A stretch of 64,000 nt of DNA from Naematelia aurantialba (Eukaryota; Basidiomycota; Tremellomycetes; Tremellales; Naemateliaceae): NCBI GenBank assembly GCA_021527695.1, contig JAKFAO010000003.1, positions 1,116,001 to 1,180,000 of the forward strand. The letters are read 5' to 3'. This document shows, piece after piece, positions 44,812 through 54,287 of the stretch. The stretch's first letter is position 1. Each line of letters starts with the position of its first letter. A model generated the notes under the pieces. It worked only from the letters and a program-made list of their open reading frames with translations, did no database searches and was not told the origin of the DNA. The position numbers were made by a program, and so were the translations under genes.

Positions 44812-45655
44812 ATGGAACGCAAGGAGAGTACGGAACGTGGCAGGCATGAACCATCCAATCGGTCACACACCGGGCGGTCTCAGCAGACAGTTGGAACTGG
44901 TACGTGGCCGAGCGCATCAAGGCGACGGATCCACACTGACATGGCACATAGCGTCACGCTCTCCCTGGGTGACTCAAGATTCCGTCAACTGGTCCAATTT
45001 GGAACCAAGCATCTTGGCCAATTCGTCTGGCTTGGTGGAACACGGGGCAGACCCAACTTCTATCAGCAGCTGGATGCTTCCCGATCATATTGTATTCAGA
45101 GAGAACTACTATGAGCTTAACACGGGACTACGAGAGAAACTGGACACGGAATTGTACCGCAACTTGAGCAATCAGAGTACACTTCGGCACACTCTCGCCG
45201 TCTCGGGCATTTACAAACGTGGTGAGCTGTTATTTTGTGCGTCTCTTTCCCGTAGTCTAATACATGTTATGATCCGTAGTCAGTTTTCCTATGGGAAAGC
45301 TGGAAGACCCCCAAGAAGCTCTGTACTGGATGGGCAACAATTTCACGCTCAACAACACGAGTCGGTTACAGGCGATAACGATGCTTGACAAGCTTCGCTC
45401 TGCGGTGAAGGATGAGGCCGAAAAAGGCCGCCTCTGGGATCTAAGGGCGGAAGTACAGTATTCAGTCTGGTATACAGTGTCCAACCGATCATAAAGGTAA
45501 GGCGTTGTATATATGATTGTGCGCACTTGAACGGGTTGGCGATCCCTTGGCATTGGACGGCAGTTCGCGAGTGGCACGAGCGGTGGAAGATCTCATGTGC
45601 TTGCGAACGGGTCGCTCCTACTCTTAGGAACTGGAACTCCTTACATCAGCAGTAG
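44812..45655 (+). CDS. Compact zinc-cluster-family relative B with degraded cysteine module (229 aa)
   Basis: A four-exon model (44812-44899, 44952-45221, 45280-45452, 45497-45655) keeps frame throughout and gives 229 residues, against 235 and 226 for its neighbours. It starts MERKESTERGRHEPSNRSH. The helical region LPDHIVFRENYYELNTGLRE parallels LPRYASDFRVDEQRRDACLR of the 43327 gene. A further helix-rich stretch (SRLQAITMLDKLRSAVKDEA) follows. The last exon encodes RRCIYDCAHLNGL and ISCACERV, that is four cysteines with wrong spacing (C-x3-C and C-x-C), so a binuclear zinc site is unlikely. Reading through the last intron instead ends at 45494. It is either a diverged copy that lost zinc binding or a decaying gene; I favour divergence because the frame is intact. 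Confidence 0.5.
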
Positions 45656-46586
45656 AACTACCTGGCCGTCCTTTCAATGCACTGGTGCCCAGGCAATCGG
45701 ACCTACTGTACGGCTGAACCGGCTGGACCTTTGAATACAGTACGGTCCACGAGTCCGTGCGCATCCTCATTCCTAAAGGGAAATGATTTCTGACCGGGTT
45801 GTGCGCAGATCTGAATCAGGCACTTTCGGTGCTACAAAGGGAGAGCTGAAGTGCATGGCTGAAAATATGGCATTTCAGATCACCCGATACCCACCTAGCA
45901 GTCATTCTCCGTCAGCACAAGAGCCATGAAGCCTTGAAACAAGGGAGGTGAGAGAATCTCCTTCTCAAGTCTCCGCCTTCTGCAACAGTTCTGAAAGCCA
46001 GTTGTGACAGTCAAGACATTCCCCAGCTCCACCGGAGAGCACGGCCCGTAATGAACCTCCACGACAACATGCATGGCTGTTTTGACTATCCTCGAGACAG
46101 AGTGGCGCTTTTCTCTTGTAGTGGGAAACCCGGAAGGCGCTTGTCTGGAAGCACGCTGTTCATCCCCCAAAACTGCCCCTAGTAGCCTCCAAGCAGTCAT
46201 TGAGAGTGTAATCAACCAGCGATCCTCTGAGCTTCGCCTGTGAGAGCACGGAGGACCGCGGCGTCTGCTGACGGTATGTACATAGAATGTCGTTGCGTGT
46301 TAGCACGCTCGAGGCTAGGGCAGGGGGACGCAGAGAGACCATACACTCTGCTTCTGTTCTCTGGACACGAAGCCCGTGTTGGTGAAAAGGAGGGCTGGGC
46401 AATATATTAACATCCAGAAGACATATTGAAGACTGGCAAAGCAAGGATTCGCTCCTCGCTCCTTGTTCATCCAGCACATGGCTTGACGCCTGAGCAGACG
46501 GATTCAAGACTCACAGCGTCGCTTTCAGCTTTGCCATCAGCGCAGGCTCCTCGTAGCTCCATACCACATGGAGGAACCCATCAACG
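45656..46586. other. Intergenic stretch, no supported gene
   Basis: This 0.93 kb lies between two compact family genes. Minus-strand frames at 46160-46507 (115 codons) and 45895-46215 (106 codons) overlap in different frames. They contain a few cysteines but no regular motif or convincing splice join, so I leave them uncalled. A tract at 46399 (AATATATTAA) is AT rich. Confidence 0.45.
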
Positions 46587-47482
46587 ATGGTTCTCATATG
46601 CAGGCATGTAAAGCTCAAGCATTATTGTATATGTCTAATCGGCCGTAGTTCCCTCCTGGCTCGGAATGGGATGCTCTCGTATCGTACATCCGCTCTTCGG
46701 GGATACTTGCGCCTGACCGTAAGCAGCGTCAGAGCCCCTTGCACATGGCAGACTTACGGGCTATAATGTAGCGTCGGGGGATCAAACTGCAACACACGCT
46801 CTCGGTTCCGACGCCGAATTCGCCGTGGACTGGGGTTTCCGCACTCGTCTCTCCGACTTGCTGCAGAATTGCGCAACTCACGGCGACAGCGCCGCCGCCG
46901 AAACCAGGAAGACGCTCGAGACCTGTTTGGTCTATACACCAAGTGCGCTCGAGTTGTCCGATACACAGCGGTCGATCTGATGGTTCATAGGCCCAGCTTA
47001 TGCTTCCCGGAGAGAATACAGGTCACGCCGGTTCTTGAAGTCGCACGTACTGACGACCTCGTGGAAACCGATGAAGGTGTCTCACGCCTTCCATCGGGAT
47101 ATCCTGATCCACCTGTGTCAGTTGCCCGTCGGCGGGCCCAGCGATGACTATCAGAGACGAAGAGTGCTGCATATCCTTGCCGACACGCTCATAGTGGTCC
47201 CCAGTGAGTGGACTGACTTGGACCCAAACCGAAAATGTCGGCGCGTGCCGGCTAACCCGCAACGTCATTGTAGATACTGCGGTTCGGCAAGAAAGATGTG
47301 TGTTCTGTAGTGCGCTCGGTATCAGCTGCGGCGAGACAGGTATTCCTTCGGGCCGCTGCACGTGCTGTCAGGTCCTCGGAATGGCTTGCCAAGTCAGTAC
47401 TCAGGTGTCAAGCCGGAATCCTGCAACGCCATACTTGGCGTTGCATAGAACGGTAGCTAGCTATACATTCAATGAGGGCTGA
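46587..47482 (+). CDS. Compact zinc-cluster-like protein C (226 aa)
   Basis: A five-exon model (46587-46607, 46649-46718, 46772-46970, 47022-47203, 47274-47482) is in frame throughout. It starts MVLICRHFPPGSEWDALVSY. Two helical modules resemble each other: DAEFAVDWGFRTRLSDLLQN ... VYTPS and SHAFHRDILIHLCQL ... LIVVP. After the second comes a 70-nt phase-1 intron at the same place as in the 43327 gene, then CVFCSALGISC, nine residues and CTCCQVLGMAC. The spacing C-x2-C-x6-C-x9-C-x2-C-x6-C is canonical for Zn2Cys6, but the basic residues used for DNA contact are absent, so protein-protein contact or a purely structural zinc site is possible. The third-intron donor is GTC, so exon 3/4 is the least certain join. 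Confidence 0.65.
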
Positions 47483-48032
47483 GATACCTGTATAGGCTGC
47501 TTATGCATACGGGACTATACGTCCAGGAGTACAGTACGTCCACGCCGTTAGACGGCTCTTGTGGTCTGGAAAATCTGGTACGTGCCACGCACGGACCATT
47601 CCGTTACTCGAACTGTAACTCTGGCATCCCTTCTTGGCGATACCACTGGCCATCTGCACTCTTGATCCTGCGATAGGGCTGCGTCCGCACCGCAACACTC
47701 GGCGACCACGCCGCCAACATGGCTGCTGCACGACCTATCGACGGAACACGGAGCAGCAGGCAGCAGGGACCAGGTCTGTCTACTCGATGACATGTCCAAC
47801 ACGGATTGTACAGTACAGATGAATCCAAAGTTATACGGAAACGCTGATCTAATGGAAGAGATGTCTACGCTTGGCCACCGACCCAGAATCTCCCAGCACT
47901 GCATGCCCGACCTGGCCACCAACCCAGAATCTCCCAGCGCTGCATGCCCGACCTGGCCACCAACCCAGAATCTCCCAGCGCTGCATGCCCGACCACCATA
48001 TCCCTCCTGGCCCACACTACCCACGCCCCCAG
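47483..48032. other. Intergenic stretch with 41-bp triplicate
   Basis: This is the 3' flank shared by the 46587 gene and convergent ATG13. It holds short frames in several phases and the 41-bp tandem repeat listed next. No gene supported. Confidence 0.5.
47872..47994 (+). repeat. Three tandem copies of a 41-bp unit
   Basis: The unit begins TGGCCACCAACCCAGAATCT and ends TGCATGCCCGACC. Copies 2 and 3 are identical over 41 bp; copy 1 differs at two positions (ACCG and CACTGC). The array sits just beyond the ATG13 stop codon at 48033, probably in its 3' untranslated region. Because 41 is not a multiple of 3, it is unlikely to be coding. Confidence 0.9.
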
Positions 48033-51000
48033 CTACCAATCGCCAAATGCTCCTTCCAGACTACCCTGTCTGCGTTCACGTCTCTGCTCGCCGTCCTCCC
48101 CATCGCCCCCGTCCCCGTCCCCCTCACCCGCGCCATCACCAGCCGCATCGCCTCTCTCGCTATCACTGACCACTCTCCCTTCCCTCCTCCGTCCTCGGAC
48201 CGGATCGTCCTCTTGGCCGCCTGGCCCAAAGCCGTTGAAGCTGCTTGGCGCCGTCCGTCCTCCTGTGGCGCCAGAGAGCCGTTTACCTGCTCCCCCGGCT
48301 ACACTTGCTCCAGCTGCGCCTGCAGCTGCGTTCGCATGGAGTGCACCGTTGCCGCCGGTAGCGCCGGTCGTGGTGGAGAAGCGATACCGAGGTCGAGGGC
48401 CTTCTTCTTCCGGCCGTTCGTACTCGCGCCGCGACGGATTGAGACCGAGACGCGCGAAATCCCGTATCGGCGAGTGAGACGGCGAGGCAGATGTACTTGT
48501 CTTCGTGTTTCTCTGCTCACCAAAGCCGCCCCGCAGGAGCACCGGTCCACGACGAGAAGTACGGCTGGTTGTATCGGTTGATGAGGTCCCCCCAGTCGTT
48601 TGCGGCGAAAGCACACCTTGCACGGGTACACCTCGAGGCGGAAGAGGGACGCCTTCTGCGAGCGGCGCTGAACCCGATCCAGGCAGACTCCGCGCAGCTG
48701 AGCCTAATGCGGGTCGTGCGGTCAGAGGCTTTGGGACAGAGTCTTCGTCCTTCGCTAGCGGCGATCCACTAGAGGCCTGACGCCGGAACATTGGCTTCAC
48801 CGTCTCCTCGCTGTGGCCAGGCGCGTCTTGCTTGGCCGAGCTGGGCCGACTGGCCGTGAGAAGGCCCACACCCGACGTGCTCGGTATTTCGCCAGGTGCA
48901 GATTCGACGATTTTGGTCGTGTTGGAATTGAAGCTGCCTGCCATGCGCTTGAGCTGATCGTCCACTTGGGCCTTGGTCAATGGGATGCGACCTCCAGGCG
49001 ATCCTGACGAATGCTGCATCGGTGATGGAGACGCAGATGCGCTCGGTGCGGAAAGGGAGGACGACGTCGAGGGGAGATGTGAACGGGACGCGACCGATGC
49101 GACAGACGGGGGCTGCGGCAATGTGTCGAGCGTCTTGAGGAATGCCTGGATGTCGTCATTATCGGGCGCTGGAGGATGGCTGCTCTCCTGTGAGGCACTA
49201 GCGTGACGCAATGCAGACTGGCTCGTCCCTTCGCTACTGCCTTGCGAGCTTGGGACGGCTTCGGGCTGGCGTGACCGCTGAGACAGCGACGACGAGTACC
49301 GCTTGATGATTTGTGGAATGGCAGGGTGAGTCGGGCTCGACCTTTCCCCGTCAAATGATCCAGGGATGAACGGCGAACTGGCCGAAGGGGTGATGTGCGG
49401 TAGTCGACTGGAAACGCTACGAGGTAGAGGCTGCTTGGTGAAGCTCAAAGAAGTAGGGGACGCGACCGTGTTGGGGTTGACCACCGACGGCGAGTGATGG
49501 CCCGACATGGCGCCTGTTACAGGAGGCGACGCCGAGGCAGGATACATATTGGCGAGTTGCGCATGGGTGAATGACCGGCCCGACTGGGAGAGGAAAGAGC
49601 TGGTGCGCCCGATAGACGCCTGGCGACCTAGTTGTGGAGGGGCGGGAGGAGTCGAACGAAAGTATGACGAGGAAGGGGAGGCGGAGGTGTTGAAGGGATG
49701 GATCGAGTGTCCCGACAATCGGCGGGCAGCGACCGTAGGCGCACTTGGCGGCTGCGGTGACGGTGGATCTCCCGTCGACTCGCGACTCTCGCCGACAAAG
49801 GGCAGGCCCTCGGCAAGCGCGCCCCACCTGCTCACGCTGGCAGGTTCCGACCGTTTGGCGGTCCCAGAGACAGCGCGCCCTCCGCTCGGTCGAGTGATGC
49901 TCCCTATCGCTGAACCAAATGACCCGAAGGCTGCGGCCTGCTGTCTGAGCGGGATCGGCGAGGTCGAACTGGGTATCGCCGTTGGCGCAGCGACCACTCG
50001 CTTCGATCGCAGATCCGGCTCGACAGTCGGTTCCAAGCGATGCCGCGCGACCGTCGGTGTGAACCAGTCCTCGTCCATGTCGACGAACTTTTCGCTCAAC
50101 ACCGACTCTAGATCTTCGACGTAAAAGTCGACATCGGGGCGATACTCCCCACTCAGGGTATACTGAGTACCAAATAGGTCAAGGGGCGGCAGGTCGTACC
50201 GCTCGGGATCATCCCCTTGGACATTCTCCTCGATTGCCAACGTCTCCAAGCCGGTATCTAAGCCAACAAGATCCCGCTCCATGATCTCCCATGCTTCTGC
50301 AAGACCCTGTGGCGAGTTGGCAAAGCCCTCGGGGGACCACAGCTTGATGCCGAGCTTGAGCCCGACTTTGGCACGCCGTAGTCGGCGAAAGAGCCTGTAG
50401 GCGGGAAGGAGACGGATGAGAGAGAACAGTGCTCGAAAGTGGATAATGCCCAGGCGGTACGCCGTGTGTGGAGGGAGCTGCGATGATGACCCAGGCTCAG
50501 GTGATGACCTGCGGGGATAAGCTGGGGCGAGGATGCTGGAACTCACGTTGCACGAAAGGTCCATCTTTCTATGACGATGCCCTTGTGCTCCTTCTCCTTG
50601 CCCTTGCCCTTGTCCAACGTGATGCGGGCGTCATTCCGCTTCCAGATTAGTGCCTGGCCATTTGGGATGTCGCTCGTATCGAGGATGAATGCGACCAGGA
50701 GGGGTGGGATGGAGCATGCATCCGCGGACGGCCCAGGCTGCGCGGCAGGAGGGAACACGGAGACGTTCCGAAAGATCTGCAGGTCTCCCTTGTGCAGCTC
50801 GAGCTCTGGAGACACGATGTTGAACTCGGGAGGATCAGCCTAGGTGACGGATGGTCGTCACAGCGGATGGTGGGCGCGACGAATGGTGGGGGTGACGAAT
50901 GGTGGGGGTGACGAATGGTGGGGGTGACGAATGGATGGGGCAAGTAGACGGGGCGGTTGCTCACCCATTTATCCTTCTTGCGCTCCTTGTCCCGTTTCCC

Positions 51001-51216
51001 ACCATAATGCGTCAGACGCGCCTCGATGAGGACGCTGACCGTCTTGAGGTAATACCGGTAGACGACCTGGTCGGCCCGAGTGGACGTCGGGGCCGTGACG
51101 GAGGACGAGGTGGATGAAGTCGCGAGGGTGCGGTCCACGGCGGTAGAGGAGACTTGGCGCGAGGGCGGGCGCGAAGGCGGGCGCGAGAAGTTGGGACGGA
51201 CGGGCGAGGACGACAT
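48033..51216 (-). CDS. ATG13: Autophagy protein ATG13 (Atg1 kinase complex)
   Basis: ATG13 is the regulatory scaffold that links TORC1 signalling to Atg1 at the start of autophagy. It starts at ATG 51216 (MSSSPVRPNFSRPPSR). Three exons: 51216 to about 50963, about 50841-50547, and about 50508-48033, giving about 1,000 residues. The N-terminal HORMA domain is seen in DQVVYRYYLKTVSVLIEARL, SPELELHKGDLQIFRNVSVF, PPLLVAFILDTSDIP, GIVIERWTF and YRLGIIHFRALFSLIRLLPA followed by YRLFRRLR. About 700 residues of Ser/Pro-rich disordered sequence follow, including DVDFYVEDLESVLSEKFVDM; such regions carry the Atg17 and Atg1 binding sites in yeast. The first intron has a 16-bp minisatellite. It converges with the 46587 zinc-cluster-like gene. 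Confidence 0.88.
50878..50925 (+). repeat. 16-bp minisatellite in ATG13 intron 1
   Basis: Three perfect copies of GACGAATGGTGGGGGT plus partial copies on both sides fill the intron between the first two HORMA exons. On the transcribed strand the repeat is pyrimidine rich. Confidence 0.88.
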
Positions 51217-51977
51217 CGTGGTGTGCGAGTACTACGGGGTGTACGCTTGAGGGGCCATGTCGATCGTCCGAGCCACGTCCGCGAGGTTGACAGTGACGGT
51301 ATGAGGGTGCGTTCCACGCTATGCAGTGCGCCGTGTGCCAAGTGGGGGGGGGGGGGGGGGGGGTGCCAGCCGACAAAGTCAGGTACTCCACGGCGCGAGG
51401 CTGGAGGGGTAAAGAGGGTGAACAAGGGTGTGATGCGAGGAAGCCAGGCAGCGAAGGGGGGGGGAGTGTGAGAGTACGAATTGATGAAGGGATGACGGTG
51501 GAAAAGTCTACCCCGGAGTGTCCAACTGCAGTTTCGGTCGATATCGCAATACACCACCTCACGTGCGGGCGAACCGCCAACGCCACGCCCAGACCAGCCA
51601 ATAATGGGCACAGACCCTGGGCTTATCGACGACCGAGACGGGGGGTGGTAGTCAAGAGCAGGTCGCAGCGCATTAGCCACTCGCGGTTGGAACCACTACT
51701 TGGGGACGGAGATGGGATCGCGTCGATCTGGCGTCATAGTCAACCTGGGCATCCCCCAGGCGCGCCAGACACCGCGAGCCTACTACCATCTCATCGAGAC
51801 AGGTGATGTAAATGCATGACAGTCCATACTCTCTCTTTCACAGATTGTCCAGAGCTCAATCTATATACATAGCAACACCGCTGCTTGGAGACGGATGGCA
51901 CGCGTCGAATGTGGAGGGCCGGAGGGAGGGAGCGGGGAAGAGGGAGGGAGGGATGGTGCTGAGAAGCAACTTGCAGC
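51217..51977. other. ATG13 upstream region with long G run
   Basis: This 761 bp lies between the ATG13 start codon and the stop of the CPL1-like gene (both minus strand). It contains an uninterrupted run of 20 G at 51344-51363 and another GGGGGGGG run near 51457, and otherwise short frames without support. It is expected to hold the ATG13 promoter. Confidence 0.55.
51344..51363 (+). repeat. Homopolymer run of 20 G
   Basis: Twenty consecutive G lie about 130 bp upstream of the ATG13 start (C run on the transcribed strand). Run length may vary between isolates or reflect assembly slippage. Confidence 0.9.
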
Positions 51978-54241
51978 TCATGCCGAAACGCACTCGGTGC
52001 CATTCGCCTTGAATCCGGCTTTGCACGAGTACACTGCTGTCAGGCCCTAGATGTCCATGGCGACTCACCAGCACAAGCGCCGGCCTCGCAGCCTACCGCG
52101 AATGCGTGGGGGATGGACGTGCAGTCGGTGCCTTCTCCAGTCGACGCACAGCCGCCGCACGACTCTAGCTCGGTCGCGAAATCGACGCATTCGTATCTAT
52201 CGTCAGACGGCCGCTCGGGAGGCTAGACTTACACCCACTCGCCGCTTGTAGGGTCAGATATGGGGCTGGTGCGGGCAGAGATGGAGCTGGTGGCGTAAGC
52301 GGAGGAGAATGTCTGCGGGGGAAGACTGACCAGGCGTGAAGGGGCGCGGGGCAGTAGATTGCGTCCGTGTCGGACTGAGGAAAGGCGATTTGCTGACGGG
52401 CAATAAAGTCGCGCTTTTGCCCGCCTATGTGCGTGAGCTGACCGTTACCCACTGCCTGCTACCCGCTCGACGCATTATGGATCACTCGAGTCTCCTGACG
52501 TAATGAATCGCCACGAGTCACTCGTCTCGCCATGTTGTGAAGAATCACACGAATCACTCCTCTCATCATGCCTGATGCCAACGCCTCTTGCGCTCTGGAG
52601 CACAGCTCCGACCGCACCACAGTCCACCGGTATCAAGTACTGACCTTGGTTCCCGCGCTTACCAGCGCCCTGCGAAGGCTGCGAGCCACCACCGCAGCAC
52701 TCTGCTAATTAGTGCCACCGTGACCGTTGCCAACTACTCACGGTTGCGGTCGTCCCAGTTGCCGCAATCTGGCCCAGGGCTGCGCTTGGTCTTGGGCTTG
52801 CACTGGCTGAATTTCTGTGACGCGAGGTGAGTCAGTATCGTCTACCTCGGGAATTTATGACTATCGAAGAGGTAAAGATGTTTCTGACGGCTCCCTCGGA
52901 GCAGGTGAGAGACCAGCAGGGAAGACGAAGCAATCCCATTCCTCAACCACAAGCCGGTGCAAGCTAAAAGTCACAAAGACAACCTCGTCGAGCCACTCTT
53001 CTGATTCCTCAATCCCACGTGAAAGAGGACGGCCCTGGAAGATTCAAGAAAGTCGAGCGAAACAACCCACCGTGTTCCAGTACCATCCTGTCGGGCAGGT
53101 CTTGCCCTTGGGGCAAGTGCCCTCTTCGCCTCCCGGGCTGTCGGGACAGCAAGTGTTGGAGCGTTCGTGCCACCACGTGCCTTGGCCGCAGGATTTGGAG
53201 GGGTTGGACTTGCATTTGTAGGCGTTTGTGTTCCACGAGTAGCCTGGGGGTGGGGTTTCAGCAAGCCGATCGGAACGTAATACACAGACGTGACAAAGGG
53301 GAGATGTGACGAAGGGATGAACAGGATCAGACGAAAGAAAGCAGACGAAAGGAATTCTGAAGAACAGAAAAGAGACTAATCGCTGAGAAAAAAGACGGGA
53401 CCGAGAGCAAAACAATTATAGAGACGAGACGAAACCAAAAAGAGAAGTAGGCGTCGTCCACAGAAGCCAGACGTCAGAGGACAAGAGTTTGAACTAATAT
53501 CAAGTCGGCATCACAACTCACCTTCGCCGCAGTCGCACACTTCGACCTCCTTTTGCGGCACGCAACAGCCCTCGCCTGCGTGCCAGCTCCAGTTAAGGGG
53601 GCACGAGTCGCCACTCGGCCTGTGTGCGCTCAGTATGGCTTACTTTTACGTTGTGGATTATCGGCAAGCTCTGTAGCTGCAGCTTCAGGACAAGCGGCTG
53701 CTTTACTCGGTTTTCACGACATGCAGCTCCTTGCTTTATCCTCTGGCGAACCAGATGTGTGATGAGAGATACGGACCGGCACTCACTCCGACCTCGTGCT
53801 GGGGGACGAACAGATCGTGTGCCCCGAGACAGACAACAAGAACGAGCCTGCCGCCGAGCACTGCGATGATCAGCCGTGACGCTACATCTCGATTCTCGTC
53901 GCGCCGGCTCAGGTATCTGACTATAGACCTCGACCGACGGCGAGATACGAGTCGGAACGCAGTCATGCCTTAAAACCGACGTCGACGTGGACGTGGACGT
54001 GGACGTGGACGTGGACGTGGACATGAAGATAGACCGACGTAGCATGAACGTCACTTCGTCCTCGCCATCAAGCGGCTTCAGGGTCGTCGCGGCTCACCTG
54101 GTTCTTGACTTGCTGAGGAGCAGACTGCCGTTGGGCGGCCGAACACCCCCAGTTAAGAGCGCCCGTGCCGAAACCACCTGCGAGGACGGTCGTTGCGAGG
54201 ATCTGCAGCGCCAGCAGCAGGATTTTCGAGGTGCCGAACAT
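51978..54241 (-). CDS. Secreted cysteine-rich protein with C-terminal CPL1-like domain
   Basis: Starts at ATG 54241 with a signal peptide ([22 protein letters not shown]) and is cut by at least eight introns. Recognisable exons encode [17 protein letters not shown] and EVEVCDCGE, then [40 protein letters not shown] and PTGWYWNT, then [54 protein letters not shown], and finally [39 protein letters not shown] and [17 protein letters not shown]. The last block is the CPL1-like domain (ECVD..L.SCGGC...G.DC..IP....C..G.C...SC), named after a secreted Cryptococcus protein. The upstream part consists of chitin- or wall-protein-like CPxGWYWN repeats. Expected to be extracellular and disulfide rich. 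Exact exon joins in the middle and total length are unresolved; the final intron and stop at 51978 are clear. Confidence 0.8.
53987..54022 (+). repeat. 6-bp repeat (GTGGAC)6 in CPL1-like gene intron
   Basis: Six perfect GTGGAC copies, preceded by GTCGAC, lie inside an intron just after the signal-peptide exon of the minus-strand gene. Confidence 0.85.
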
Positions 54242-54262
54242 GGACGATGTGGATGATGTGAT

Positions 54263-54287
54263 GGTGGTGGTGGTGGTGGTGGTGGTA
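54263..54287 (+). repeat. GGT/ACC trinucleotide run in the 5' leader
   Basis: About eight GGT triplets lie 20-45 bp upstream of the ATG of the CPL1-like gene, so they are probably in its 5' untranslated region as ACC repeats. Confidence 0.8.

Noticed and set aside
45400..45494. VQYSVWYTVSNRS resembles a homeodomain third helix, suggesting a mating-type gene
   Set aside because: The W-F-x-N-x-R spacing is not met and no pheromone, receptor or STE gene lies nearby; the stretch is better explained as an intron.
45895..46507. Two overlapping minus-strand frames with scattered cysteines, considered as another family member
   Set aside because: No C-x2-C-x6-C pair in any frame or plausible splice; only an isolated C-x2-C was found.
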